25,684 nucleotides of DNA from Podochytrium sp. JEL0797 (GCA_027596195.1 JADGJG010000285.1:1-25684), one strand, 5' to 3'. Shown: positions 9,052 through 19,872, numbered from the stretch's first letter. Translations and numbers: made by a program. The notes: generated from the letters alone by a model not told the origin.

Positions 9052-9389
9052 ATGTCGGACGAGCAACTGCGCACCGAAATGCGACAAGACTTTCTGCAGT
9101 TCTGGATATCTATCGCGCACAAAAAGCCAGAAGCCACATTCCATCTGTACAAAAAGTAAGCGAAGGGCAAAGCGCACAGAGTGTGTCGAAGCACTCATCC
9201 CTCACCAAAAAAACAAACAGCACCAACGCCACGGGAACCTTGGCCGGCATCGATGCCACGCATGCGTTCTGCAACGTCAATGACTTGAAGACCCCGATTG
9301 GGACGTATCCGGAAGCCACGCTGCGGGTCAACGATTTGCAGCAGATTGTGATTGATGTTTCGCAGGCGCCTCGATCGGATGCGGAATGA
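9052..9389 (+). CDS. GEMIN7: Gemin7-like Sm-fold protein
   Basis: Exons are 9052-9155 and 9221-9389, joined in phase 2 to give 90 residues. The protein shows the Gemin7 pattern: an N-terminal helix (LRTEMRQDFLQFWISIAHK), Sm-like strands (ATFHLYKN, TGTLAGIDATHAFC), then NDLKTPIGTYPEATLR, which matches the conserved xLQTPIGxxxEALLR segment of Gemin7. Gemin7 pairs with Gemin6 in the SMN complex, which loads Sm rings on spliceosomal snRNAs; a spliceosomal role fits this intron-rich genome. It is read as complete at a TGA, but the same frame continues for 52 coding-like codons to a TAA at 9546-9548. The family call rests on a short protein and should be checked by structure-based search. Confidence 0.7.
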
Positions 9390-9548
9390 AATCGCGTTAT
9401 TTTCAAACTGGAGAGTGAAAGAGATTATTATGTTCCTGTCTTGCATCCGGGGGAGTTGACTGGATGGAATGCAGAGTTTTCGAATTCTCGGTTGAGCGTG
9501 AATGTGAACTACCGAGGTCGACTCAGAATCACACCGCTTGAAAAGTAA
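9390..9548 (+). other. In-frame open extension after the Gemin7-like stop
   Basis: Directly after the TGA, in the same frame, 52 codons read with protein-like composition (IFKLESERDYYVPVLHPGEL, later LSVNVNYRGRLRITPLEK) and end at TAA. It may be reached by readthrough, by an alternative intron (for example 9348-9413, which would remove the stop in phase 0), or the TGA may be a sequence error or recent mutation. No start codon of its own is well placed. Confidence 0.5.
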
Positions 9549-9703
9549 GGAAGGTAATATAAAAGAGTGATTCCATTCATCATGCACGATCGAAACGGAA
9601 GGGGAGTGGGGGGCGGAACTAAGGGCGTTAGTCTAACCGCCGCGAAGCCGTTCGGGAAATGATCCATGGGCTTGTCGCGCAGCCAATCTCCTAGATCCTC
9701 CTT
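9509..9703 (-). other. Possible orphan or alternative 3' exon
   Basis: On the minus strand a strong 3' splice site (pyrimidine-rich TTTCTCCTCTACCAG) ends at 9704. It is followed by a 64-codon frame beginning KEDLGDWLRDKPMDHFPNGF and ending at TAG. Its phase matches the donor at the end of YCII exon 1, so it could be an alternative terminal exon of that gene. It overlaps the Gemin7-like extension on the opposite strand, and only its first half looks coding. No family was recognised. Confidence 0.35.
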
Positions 9704-9764
9704 CTGGTAGAGGAGAAAGGAGAGAAAGAGGGAATTCAGAATCGATATATTTGGTGAATCACAA

Positions 9765-10212
9765 TCAGTCATCGTGATCGAAGGCTTCTTGTGGCGACGG
9801 ATCCTTCTTGTCCGCAAGGGGTGCCATTTTGAAAGGGGTCAGGGTCCACTTTTCCCAGACCTTTCCGGTGATGTACGGGTCGCCGAGAACAAATGCCTCC
9901 TGGGAATTCTTTGGATGAGCACAGCGCGGGGAATCACAACGAAAAAATACGCACCGCCTCAGCACGGGTCGGAAAGTCGAGCACGAGCATCGAGCCAACC
10001 ATTGCGGCGTCGTCGCCCGGCGCCGCGAGCATGGCCCCGCCAAGGACCACGGATCCTTCGCGCTTGTGCACCTGCGCGCGGTACATGTGGTCGTTGCGCA
10101 CGTGCATGCGGCGCTCGAGTGCGCCAGAGTCAGTGAAGTCGTGTGCGAGGAGGAGGAACTGCTGTCGCTTGACGGGCGTCGAAGAAAAGAGGCGGCGTGC
10201 GATGAGACTCAT
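9765..10212 (-). CDS. YCII-domain protein, probably mitochondrial
   Basis: Exons are 10212-9955 and 9899-9765, giving 130 residues. The N-terminus MSLIARRLFSSTPVKR is basic, Ser/Thr-rich and lacks acids, as in a mitochondrial presequence. The body fits the YCII fold, a small dimeric alpha-beta barrel: FLLLAHDFTDSGALERR, then RNDHMYRAQVHKREG, GSMLVLDFPTRAEAEAFVLG, DPYITGKVW. The His-Asp pair near residue 24 (AHDF) occupies the position of the conserved polar residues of the family. YCII proteins are often called YciI-like and have no settled enzymatic role in fungi. The intron is 55 nt, phase 0. The gene is divergent from the AIG2-like gene across 174 bp. Confidence 0.85.
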
Positions 10213-10386
10213 TCGGTGAATTTGGCAAAGTTTTTTTTGGCGAATCTCGGTGAATCATGGACTGCGCGCGCTATCACAGATATAATAAATATTACGAGCT
10301 TGAATTTTAGGGGACGTGTTCATGACGCGTTCCTGCAAAACCCCCATTTCTCGTTGGGTGCCACAGCACACGAAAATCACGCGAAA

Positions 10387-11031
10387 ATGGCACCGCAAGA
10401 GACCTCCGATCTCTGCTTCTTTTACGGCACCCTCATGCATCCGCATGTCCTCTTCAGCGTCGTCAAGAGGAACCCAAACGGAAAGCATCCATCCTCGTTT
10501 GAAAACGTGACAGCGACAGCGCAGGTAAGCAAACGGACGACTCGCAGTCAAACGAAGGCAGCGCATCCTTCTTCGTTTGAACATGTTTCGGCCATTGTGA
10601 AGGTTGGATCCGAGTGGGTGAGAGGGCTGCTTCAACTCACCAGTTGAAAACCCCAGGATTTCAAGCGGTTTCCCATCGAAGGGCTGCCTTATCCCGCCAT
10701 GGTTCGCGATGCTGCGTCCCCGGGAGTCAAAGGACTCGTGACTTCATTGACAGGGCTGGCGGAGCAGACGGGGCGTTCGAAAGATGAGGTGGTTGCTCTG
10801 TTGGACGAGTTTGAAGGGAACCAATACCGCCGAATCCTCGTGGATGTCGTTTATTCTTCAGAGGATTCTTCCGAAGTTGGACGGGACGCAACGTGGCGAA
10901 AGTTTGCTGGAGACAACATGGTTGCGAAGGCGTGGGCGTATGAATTCCTCCATCTCGACTGTCTCGTTCGCGATAAAGGCGATTGGTCGTTTGAGCGTTT
11001 TGTGAAGGAAGATCTCGCGGATTATATTTAA
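10387..11031 (+). CDS. AIG2-like gamma-glutamyl cyclotransferase
   Basis: Exons are 10387-10524 and 10657-11031, giving 170 residues. The N-terminal motif FFYGTLMHPHVL (Tyr13-Gly14-Thr15-Leu16) is the glycine-loop signature of the family. YPAMVRD, VKGLV and LLDEFEGNQYRR follow, and Glu99 in FEG is the expected catalytic acid. AIG2/GGCT-fold enzymes turn gamma-glutamyl compounds into 5-oxoproline plus the free amine or amino acid. The substrate cannot be read from sequence. The region between the two exons holds a near copy of the end of exon 1 with a second possible donor, so isoforms are possible. A neighbouring gamma-glutamyltransferase on the same strand, 106 bp downstream, supports a gamma-glutamyl role. 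AATAAA occurs shortly after the stop. Confidence 0.85.
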
Positions 11032-11137
11032 TTACTAAAGAGTAAATAAAATATTAAAATCAAATCGATGAATCAGCAAAGCACGTGCAAGAGATTCGCC
11101 CCTTTCCGCACTTCCGGCGCCACACAAACTTCCAAAA

Positions 11138-12974
11138 ATGCAGCTGATCTCCCGCCGCTCTGCCGTCTTCAGCACTGGAGGAATGGTGGCATCTAGGTTT
11201 GTTTTAAAGGCGCAGTTGATTGAAGCTCACCTTTGCGATCCAGCCAACCCCTTGCCTCCGAGATTGGCCGCCGCATTCTCGAGAAAGGGGGAAATGCCGC
11301 TGATGCCGCAGTGGCTGTGGCTGCAGCACTGGCGGTGACCGAGTGAGTGGAATTGTGCGTTCGCTGCGTTGCTCTCACGCTAAATTGATTATTTTGATTA
11401 CGCAGGCCCTGTTCCACGGGTATTGGCGGCGACGCCTTCTGCCTCTTTTACAACGCCGAAACAAAATCCGTCAAGGCCCTCAACGCGTCCGGCCGCGCCC
11501 CGAAGGCCCTGTCCATCCCCTTCCTGCGCTCCAAAAACTTCCAACACGATTCCATCCCAAACACCAGCCCCCATTCCGTCACAGTTCCTGGCGCCGCAGC
11601 CGGATGGGTCGATACAGTCACTTTGTTTGGTTCGAAAAAGCTCTCGGTGGCCGAGATCCTTGAACCGGCGATTCAGTTGGCTGACAAGGGGTTCCCGGTT
11701 TCCGAAATCGCGGCTCACTGGTGGCAGCGTGGCGAGCAGAGAATCTTAGATGCGTCTCCGAATGGAAGGGAGATGTTGCGGAAGGGAGAGAGGGCGCCCA
11801 AGATGGGAGAAATCATGAAGATGCAAAACATGGCGGAAACGTTTCGAGCTCTCGCGAATCATGGAAAACGCGGGTTTTATGAGGGAAGAGTTGCGGAGAG
11901 CATTGTTAAGACGCTTGGGGATCTGGGGAGTGTGATGACACTCGAAGACCTCAAGACTCACGCGTCGACTCCCGTTGAGCCCATTTCAATCGTTTACCGG
12001 GACACTCTGCGAGTGCATGAATGTCCACCCAACGGACAAGGAATCACGGCCTTGATGGCGTTTGGAATCCTAGACGCGCTGCAAACCTCCGGAAACGACA
12101 AGTTTCTCAAAACCGGGGTCAATTCGGTTCCATATCTCCACACTTTGATTGAGGCCATGAGACTCGCGTTTGCCGATTCCAAGTTCTATGTTGCGGACCC
12201 CGAGCATGTTCACGTCCCTGTCAAGGAGCTGTTGTCGGCCGAATATCTCCAAAAACGCGCGAAACTCATTGACCCCAAACTGGCCAGTGTGTGTGTGAAA
12301 CAAGGGTCTCCTGTGAACTCATGCGACACTGTCTACTTTTCCGTTGTGGACAAGGACGGCAACGCGTGCAGTTTTATCGTGGGTGTTTTCTCAAAACCTG
12401 ATATTCCCACATTGACACCTTTCCTCTCGTCGCCTAGAACTCAAACTACGAAGGCTTCGGCTCCGCCATCGTCCCACATGGTTGCGGCTTTGTCCTCCAA
12501 AACCGCGGAAGCAACTTCAGTCTCGACGAAACCCACGCGAACCGTTTGGAACCCCTCAAACGCCCGTACCACACGATTATTCCCGCCATGGTTACAAACC
12601 TCGATGGCTCACTGTTCATGTCGTATGGCGTGATGGGTGGATTCATGCAACCTCAGGGTCATGTGCAAGTTCTCGCGAACATGCTGCATTTTGGGATGGA
12701 CCCTCAGGAGGCGTTGGATACCCCGCGGTTCTGCATTCTTCCAGAGAGAAATGGAAAGAGTGTCGTTCAGATTGAGCATGGCATCCCGCAAGAGGTTGTG
12801 CAAGGGTTGAAACGGTTGGGACATGACGTGGAGGTTTTGGACGGTCATGAACGTGCGAATTTTGGAAGGGGGCAGGTGATTTTGATGAAAAGGGATGAAG
12901 AGAGTCCTTCTGGGCATGTTTTGGTTGGAGGAAGTGACCCGCGAGCGGATGGATTGGTGGCGACAGCTTTTTGA
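11138..12974 (+). CDS. Gamma-glutamyltransferase (YwrD-type)
   Basis: Exons are 11138-11196, 11244-11342, 11406-12378 and 12438-12974, giving 555 residues. The N-terminus holds GGMVASSQPLASEIG and GGNAADAAVA, standard GGT motifs. The mature small subunit should start at Thr361 in SCDTVYFSVVDKDG, the autocleavage and nucleophile position. FGSAIVPHGCGFVLQNRG, KRPYHTIIPAM, GVMGGFMQPQGHVQ and DPQEALDTPRF then follow. There is no signal peptide or membrane anchor, unlike classical yeast or mammalian GGT; this and the DTVY motif resemble the bacterial-type, cytosolic YwrD branch. It removes or transfers the gamma-glutamyl group of glutathione-type peptides. The upstream AIG2-like enzyme could act on its products. 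Confidence 0.93.
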
Positions 12975-13103
12975 TGATTTTTTTTTCCCTCTCCCGCTTT
13001 TCGTGTTTACGCTGTAAAGAAAAGAAAATAGTAATGGGGGTGGCAAGCCATTTCTGCTCCTTTTGCGGTTTTGTTTTGGTCACGCGAAAGGAATGGGCGG
13101 AAA

Positions 13104-13116
13104 TTTTTGGCGGGAG
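13104..13116 (+). promoter_or_regulatory. Possible E2F-like site upstream of the homeobox gene
   Basis: TTTTTGGCGGGAG, about 130 bp before the homeobox start, fits the E2F/DP consensus (TTTSGCGC-type, here TTTGGCGGG). A partial inverted match (GGGCGGAAATTT) lies directly before it. Position and doublet are suggestive only. Confidence 0.3.
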
Positions 13117-13241
13117 ATTTCGGTGGGCCTGCTTCCAAACGCGAACAAAACAACGGGAATTGGGCCGAAACAAGACTCCCCCCCAAACCCGCCCAGCTCT
13201 CCGCTTCCGGCTTCTTCCCTTTTAGAACGTATAGATTCGAC

Positions 13242-15391
13242 ATGGCCGAAAGCAACAACAGCAGCAACTCAAACATGTATTCTCTCGAGGACATTGACAA
13301 ACTGTTGGGGGGTTTCGAATACATCAACACGGTCGCCCCACCACCCCAACAGCAGCAGCAACAACAGCAACAGCAGCTTCAAATCCCCTTCAGCTCCCTC
13401 TTGCACGCGACCCAGAATCCTCCCATGTTGACGCCCCTCTCGTCCAAGGGAAACTCCCCGTCGGCCCGCCTGGCGGCTGCCCAAATCCAACAACTCGCCA
13501 ACGAGCAGAATCAACCCATCACGCATCAGGGATACAGCGAGTCCTTCTTCAACTACAACAAGCATTCAAATTCAGTTGGAGCGTGCGACAACGCGAACGG
13601 CGGAGGCAACGGTGGAATGTTTCATGCCGCGGAAATGCCTATGGGTTATTACGACGCGTGGGGCAACTATATTCACATGCCGGTAAGACAAGACATGCAA
13701 GCAAATTCTTCTCCTTTCCCGCTTTTGCTTTTCTCTCGCACGGATTTCCGAACAACGCGGAAGCTGTCAAAAAATTGTCAACCTCAAATCGTGAGCCGGC
13801 TTACAGCAGTACGTTGTGTCTGTCTACCGGAGCTTAGAGAAGAGTATTTTTTGGGCGCGAATATCTGGATCCACCGTTTTCATACTTTTGTTTGCACTGC
13901 TTTCTGCCCCATTCCGCTTCAAAGTTGTCATGTTTTAACGATGCAAATCTTTTGACACGAACCCCTTGTAGATGATGTCCAAGCCCCACCACGAACACAA
14001 GGGCCCCAACGCCACCGAAGCCGCGGCTGGATATTTCCAAATTGACCCGTCCGCGGGCGGGACAAGCCAAACAAATAATTTCCACGCTCAGCTCCAAAAC
14101 TGCCACATGCAGTTTCCCAACGTAACAAATCACGAGTTATTTTTTCCCCTTATGAATACATTCTCATTCAATTCTTTTTTTTCATAGAAATCGACGCGTA
14201 CTCTCACCTCTTCCACGGACATTTCCCTCGAAGATTCCTGCACCTTCTCTCAAGAAACTTTACTCAACGCCGCCTCCCACGTACCCGGCACCTCATCCAC
14301 CTCCGCCTCCTCCTCCACCGTCTCCCCCTTCCAGAGCAACGACCTCAAGCAACCACCCCTCCCACCCCAACACACTTACATCCCCATGAGCCAGCTCCAA
14401 TACTTTCAAAACGAACACTCCTTCTCCCCCGTCGCGTCCCACACCCCCTTAGTCGGCGTTCCCCTCTACACCTCTTCCCAACACTCTACACAGCCCAACA
14501 CCATCCATTTCGACCAAACCCCCGTCCCCAAACGCCAAATGATGTCCTACCCAACCGTGCAACCATCCGCCATCTACTACCAACCTTCCTACACCACAGC
14601 GCCCGCTTCGCAACCTGAAACCACGCGGTTCCAGCCCTACGCGAAACCCAACCTCGCCATCAAAGTAGCCAAATACGGGTCCGGTGGTAGCAGTGGAACC
14701 GCGGTGGGGAGTAAATCGGGGAGTAAATCGGGAAGCAGTAGGAGCTCGTTGTCTCCCAACGACTCGAGCTTTTCGGACTCTGCGTCGTCGTCGTTGTTGT
14801 CTTCTGAAAGGAAGCACGCGGCAGCGGATGATATTTATCAGACGTTCATGCACACGGTGAAGAAGGAGCCGTCCTTGTCAGTCTCGCCGACGGTGGATGT
14901 GGCAACCGCAGTTGGTGGTGGGGTTGTTGTTGTTTTTGGGAGTAAGAAGCGTGGACCCAAGAAGGCGGCTGGGAGAGGGGCTGGGAAGAAGACGAAGGAG
15001 GAGAAGGAGGCTGCGGTGATTAGAAAGAGGAACGCGAAGGCAGAGTTGTCGTTGGTGTCGCCTGTGGATGAGGATGGGGAAGACAGTGATGAGTATCCCT
15101 CGAAAAAGTCCAAGAAGGCGATGCTGAGCAAGCGGCGGCCGAATCATGTGAGTGATTACTTTGCTTGATTTTTTTGGTGAGTTTTTTGGCGAGTTTCTAA
15201 CGCTTTCTTTTTTCGTTCAACAGAAACCTGACATCACGGCTCGCTTGTTCAAGTGGTTGATGGAGCACCAACACGAGCCTTACCCCAACGAGGAGCAAAA
15301 GAAGGCAATGTCTGCTGATACGGGATTGACGCTCAACCAGATCAACGACTGGTTCATTAACGCGCGCAGGAGATACTTGAAAAACAATTGA
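13242..15391 (+). CDS. TALE-class homeodomain transcription factor
   Basis: Exons are 13242-13682, 13972-14121, 14188-15147 and 15224-15391, giving 572 residues. The C-terminal 60 residues are a homeodomain of the three-residue-loop-extension class: RRPNHKPDITARLFKWLMEH, a loop with PYP, then LTLNQINDWFINARRRYLKN. The WFINARRR recognition helix is intact. The last intron splits the domain at its start. The rest is low complexity: a glutamine run near residue 30, Ser/Thr/Pro-rich stretches, and a Lys-rich nuclear-localisation region (GSKKRGPKKAAGRGAGKKTK) before an acidic patch. Fungal TALE factors serve in mating or developmental control; here the target is unknown. The first intron (289 nt) is long for this genome. 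The start was chosen at the ATG preceding NNSSNSNMYSLEDIDKLL. Confidence 0.92.
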
Positions 15392-15532
15392 AATTCGAGT
15401 TGGGGTTGTGTGCGGGCTGGCTGTATGTGGACTCTGGTGCCCTCTTTGTATAGTGTTTCTCTCATTTATTTATCGATTTTTTTAAAAATATATTTGTTTT
15501 GGTTCAAAAAAATTGTCAAAGTTTGATTTCCC

Positions 15533-18500
15533 ATGCCCGCCATGACCGAGACAGCCGTCTCAGACTGGAGCGACACGCTTCATGAACTGCATCAGCAATC
15601 CAAACATCTTCAGAACGCGTTACTTTTCCTGAGCGAATTTGTTCTCACCGATTCGTCCAACCCATCGTCCCTCGTTTCGCAAACCAGCGAATCCACACTC
15701 ATCAACGACTGTTCTCCATTCACTGAAACCGCCCAAGATGCATGCCCTGATTCAATCCGACCTCGTTTGTTGACGGATTCTTCGATGAAAGGCATATTGC
15801 GTGCGTTGGGGACCAAATTCCCCGGGTTGCCAGACTTCAAAGTTTCGAATCTGGGGTTCCATGCTGTGAAAAACGCAATCTTGGAAGACCTTGAGCCGCA
15901 TTATCGAACGTTTGAGAAAGTGGATCGGTTCTGTTGTGACAGTGTGATTGCGATTCTGCATTCGGTCCATTTTGTGCATCTGAATGTGAGAAAATCATTC
16001 CTAGAATCTGAATCAATCAATAGAACACGCGTTTATTCCGGGGAATTGATTCTATTAGATGACGAAATCACGCAGCCTTTGCTTTCTGTTTCTCGAAGCC
16101 GTTGCCGATTTCATTTCCATAGTGTACGTAATGAATGGGCTTGGAGACCAGAAAACGGCCATCTTGGCGGGATACGCGGCCGCTTATCAAGCCATTGTTG
16201 GGATTCCAGAGCCGCAGTATCAAAGGTAGACGACAGGAGTGGGGTTCTGGGACCGGTTCAAACCAAACGAAACCAACTTTGTTGATAGACTCGCTTCTTT
16301 CCTGTGCGACTGCGCATCTCCGTTGAATTTAGTTCAATCCAAGTTGACGATGGTTGCTCCAAAAATCGCGGCGCTGGTGCGTTCGTTCGAGTGGGAAATG
16401 AGAGGAAAATTGGCGATGACTTTTACAGCCAAAGAGTTGCGCGCGAACGGGGTGTTGAGTATGAGTGCCGATGTGGCGGGTGTGAAAGCGTCGCAAGTGG
16501 ATTCAAAGGTCCGTTTTTCTGTTTGGATCTTCTCGGGGAGTGAAAACGGATTCTGATTTTTCTTTCGACCCGATTCCAGATGCAACGCGGTTTGTCTCGA
16601 CAATTGAGCGACTTTCGATGTATCCTGTTGGGACTGTTAGTGTGTCCGAATGAAGTGAAACGACCAGGAAGATTCAACACCGTCTTGCTCGCGTGTTTGA
16701 ACTATTCAAACGCATTGCCCGTCGCCTTCAACCAAATGTGCGATTTCGCGCATGAATACGGAATGTTTGAGTTTGGGAGTAACACGAGGACCAAGAATAT
16801 TATCATGTGAGCTCTTTTTCAGGTGTTGATGTTTATTTTTGGCTAGCGGCTGACGTTTTTCTTTGCGCAGCGATGGTCACATTTCCTACAACTCGATCGC
16901 GTTTCATTCCGAGAGACGTGAATATCTGATTTATCAGTTGAAACAAGCGCTTTGTTTGATGCAAGAAGAAAGCGTACTTGCCTCGAAATTTGAGGTGGGT
17001 AACATTTTTGATTTTCCTAACTAAATCTCCCGGCACAGATTATCCAAACCCTCCTCGCATTTGCAAGAGATGAATCTACACTATATTTTATGTGTAGACG
17101 AGGCACCGCGTCGAAACGAACAGATGTTTCCATTCTCGAATTGATGTGGTTGACCAAAATGGTTTCGTCGAGCCTTATTGCGAAACAAGCTGGTGAGGCC
17201 GTTCATCCAGTATCATTCTTATTTACAACTTAAACGCGTACCTTCTTCCTGCTTTTGCCAGTAATCCAACAACAATTGTTGTCGTCAATCAGATTCGCAC
17301 ACTTTCCGACCCTCCTGGACATGATTGACGCATTCATCCTGAAAGAGTCACAACGAGATTCCTCCTACGAGAGTCTTTTGTCTGATCTTGTTTCCTTTCT
17401 CCAAAAAGTCTCCACATGTTCAGACCCAATCGATCTAACCCCTGCCACGGTGGCCGCGTTCCGAAGCGGTGTTCACAGATTCCAGGTTTCAATTGCGCTC
17501 GAATCAAATGAACCAGACTCTCTCACAGAAGAAATCGTTTCACGTTTGGATCAGATAAGCCATCAAATGAAGTGGATCGAACGGTTCGAGGAGTCCGTGC
17601 AGAAACTGGCTGGGTTCCAAGCATGTTGGATCGATCGATACATGTTAAAGAAAGTATTACAAGAAGGTTTTGTATCAAGCGGTGGGATTGAGAAATATTT
17701 GGGCGTTGTGGGGTGGCTGGTTGAAGATTTTGCGGGGTTGGTGGGTGGGATTTGGGGGGAGGAGGTGAGCACTTTTGATTGCTTTTTGAGAACTGATTTT
17801 GATGTTTCACAGCAACGGTTCATGGAGTCTGTGATGCAGGAGTATTTGGTACATGTCTATGAGGAGCTGGCGACTCACACTGCAAAGGTTGTGCACGAAC
17901 TGGCGGTCGCGAATATTGCCAACAAGTGCCATGGTGCCAAAGCGGTATCCAAGAATATACAGTGAGCTTTGTTACATGAGCGAATAGCTTCGAAAACTAA
18001 CTCCCGCTATTGCCTCCAAGACGGCAAGAAACGCTACGAAACATCACCCGCGACTTAATCCGCACGTGCTCAACCCCCACTCGTGTGACCATCAACGGGA
18101 AACACTTTTCACTCCATCATCACGTTGCAGAAAAACTGCAAGACATCTACTCCAAACATCTCTCCGAAATATCCCACCGGATATCCAAAAGCATTCAGAA
18201 ATTCAAAGACGATAGCCAAGCGCACGTACAGAGTCCGTCCGACATGTTGTTGGAGCATCGAACGTATTTTGAAAGTATCGCGTATGTCGATTCAATCAGT
18301 AAGTTTCTCATTCTTTCAGAATCTCGAGGTTGACTTGGCTGATTTTATAGGCAACTTGAGGGCAGGTCCCCTACTGAAATCCCTGTTTGACCGACAAATG
18401 CAGCAACGTGCATCCCAACCAAAATCAAAGCACACCTCTCTCCACCATTCTCTACTTGACATTTATTCCAAATGGGTACTGAGCCGCGTCATGAAATCCA

Positions 18501-19339
18501 CATCCGAAGGCATCCTATTCAGTCAAACCCGCAACTGTTTTGTTGGCTTGGAATTCGAACGGCATACGAGTGAAATTGAACTGGACGCATACGTGCAGCT
18601 GTTTGGAAATGAAGGAGGAAAATGGATGAAAGACGCGATTGAAATCGAACTGGTGTCGCTCATTGCGCGATTGAAGGTGAAAAAAAGTGCCCATTCCCCA
18701 ATTCTTTTCGCTTATCGAAATTCCAGGAATACATTCTTCAAAACAAAACCATACTCGAACAACTCAAAGCCCTCTGGCTCGACCCTCATGAATCCACCGA
18801 TTTACTACGAAAACAAAAACCCAAACCCCTGCTCGAAATCATGACCTTGTTAGGACTCCTCCTCACTTTCCAAAAGTCCTTGTCACGTGCGTTTCGAGAT
18901 TGCAATCGAGATTCACCATTTGGTTCAACCCATTTCGTAATCAGCGGTACGCGCCCCCCCCCCGTATTCCTTTTTCTTACTCAACCAATCAAAAACAAAA
19001 TCAGACTCCAAACAATGGTCACCCCTCCTCCCTATCACCCTCTTCACATCCCTCCACCACCTTCTCAAAGACCCAACCTCAGTGTACCTCCCGCGACATC
19101 ATGCGCTCCAAAACAACACACACACGTTCGGAAACGCGTTCGAATTTCTCGTGCATGCGGTTGCGGGGGAGGATGGGGGCGCGAAGAGGAGGCTTGCGAG
19201 TGAGTTGAGGCGGTATGTGAATGTTTTGGGAGGAGCACCTCCACGGGGGAAGGTGGGTGGTGGTGGTAGTGGTGGGGGTTCAGGAATCGCGCTGATCATG
19301 AAGGAGATATTATCCACGCTCGACGACAAGCGTGATTAA
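15533..19339 (+). CDS. NCKAP1: NAP1/HEM subunit of the SCAR/WAVE complex
   Basis: Twelve exons: 15533-15985, 16059-16225, 16289-16508, 16580-16806, 16871-16994, 17039-17192, 17262-17764, 17813-17961, 18021-18298, 18351-18676, 18727-18946 and 19005-19339, giving 1051 residues (animal NCKAP1 is about 1130). The protein is helical throughout and aligns in order with the HEM family: GLGDQKTAILAGYAAAY near residue 180, HSERREYLIYQLKQAL, then LLAFARDESTLYFMCRRG (compare LSFARDEIIWLLRHA), and LLDIYSKWVLSRV in the last third. It pairs with Sra1/CYFIP in the complex that turns on Arp2/3 actin branching downstream of Rac. In fungi the complex is kept by flagellated lineages that crawl. The divergence is considerable and the family call rests on ordered motif matches, so a profile search would be useful. 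The C-terminus has a Gly-rich insertion. Confidence 0.82.
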
Positions 19340-19397
19340 AAAATAAGAAAAGAATTCCAAAAAAAAAAACAACAAAAAAACCATCCCACACAAGAAC

Positions 19398-19872
19398 ATG
19401 ACCAACAACGAATCCCAATGGACATGGCCCGCCATCAAATTCACCGGCGACGGCGGTGGAATCGGCGCCATCCTCGGTGGTTCCGAAGGCCTCACATCGC
19501 GACACAAGATGCTCGAATTCACTCTCCTATGGACACTTGTGGCGTTTGGCGTGGCGTTCGGGATCGCAGGGTAAGTCATCCTCCTTCATAGCCCCCCTTG
19601 AGCGTAAACTAACTCAAAACAGCCTCGTAGCAGCAGTCGGATCCGTCCGCGAAGGCCGCCCCGTCGTCGGCCTGATCCTCCTCCTCTTTGTCGTCGGGTT
19701 CGGCCTCGTTACAGCCCTCATCTCCGGATCCGTTGTCGGTCTCCTCGTCGGGAGCATCTACGAAGTCGGCGGGTTCACCATGGCGTTATGGGTTCCCGCA
19801 GGGTGGGCCGTGATTCAGACCCTCGTGGTGATCATCTCGTCGTTTGCCGAAATTGGCCTCAATTCACTTTGA
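19398..19872 (+). CDS. TMEM170-like small membrane protein
   Basis: Exons are 19398-19570 and 19623-19872, giving 140 residues. After a 40-residue polar N-terminus come three or four hydrophobic segments: FTLLWTLVAFGVAFGIAGLV, LILLLFVVGFGLVTALISG, then SVVGLLVGSIYEVGGF and AVIQTLVVIISSF. Length, spacing and the WALV-type first helix followed by a basic turn and a conserved glycine-rich core resemble TMEM170, an ER/nuclear-envelope protein that affects ER sheet shape. The likeness is moderate; this may be an unnamed fungal membrane family. The gene starts 58 bp after the NAP1 stop on the same strand, and AATAAA follows at 19952. It is convergent with DDB1, 96 bp between the stops. Confidence 0.65.

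Noticed and set aside
13071..13241. Upstream extension of the homeobox frame
   Set aside because: The open frame reaches 13071 only through a non-ATG start; the ATG at 13242 begins the natural-looking N-terminus.
13329..13381. CAG/CAA repeat as an expandable microsatellite
   Set aside because: The run is short and interrupted by CAA and encodes a modest polyglutamine common in transcription factors.
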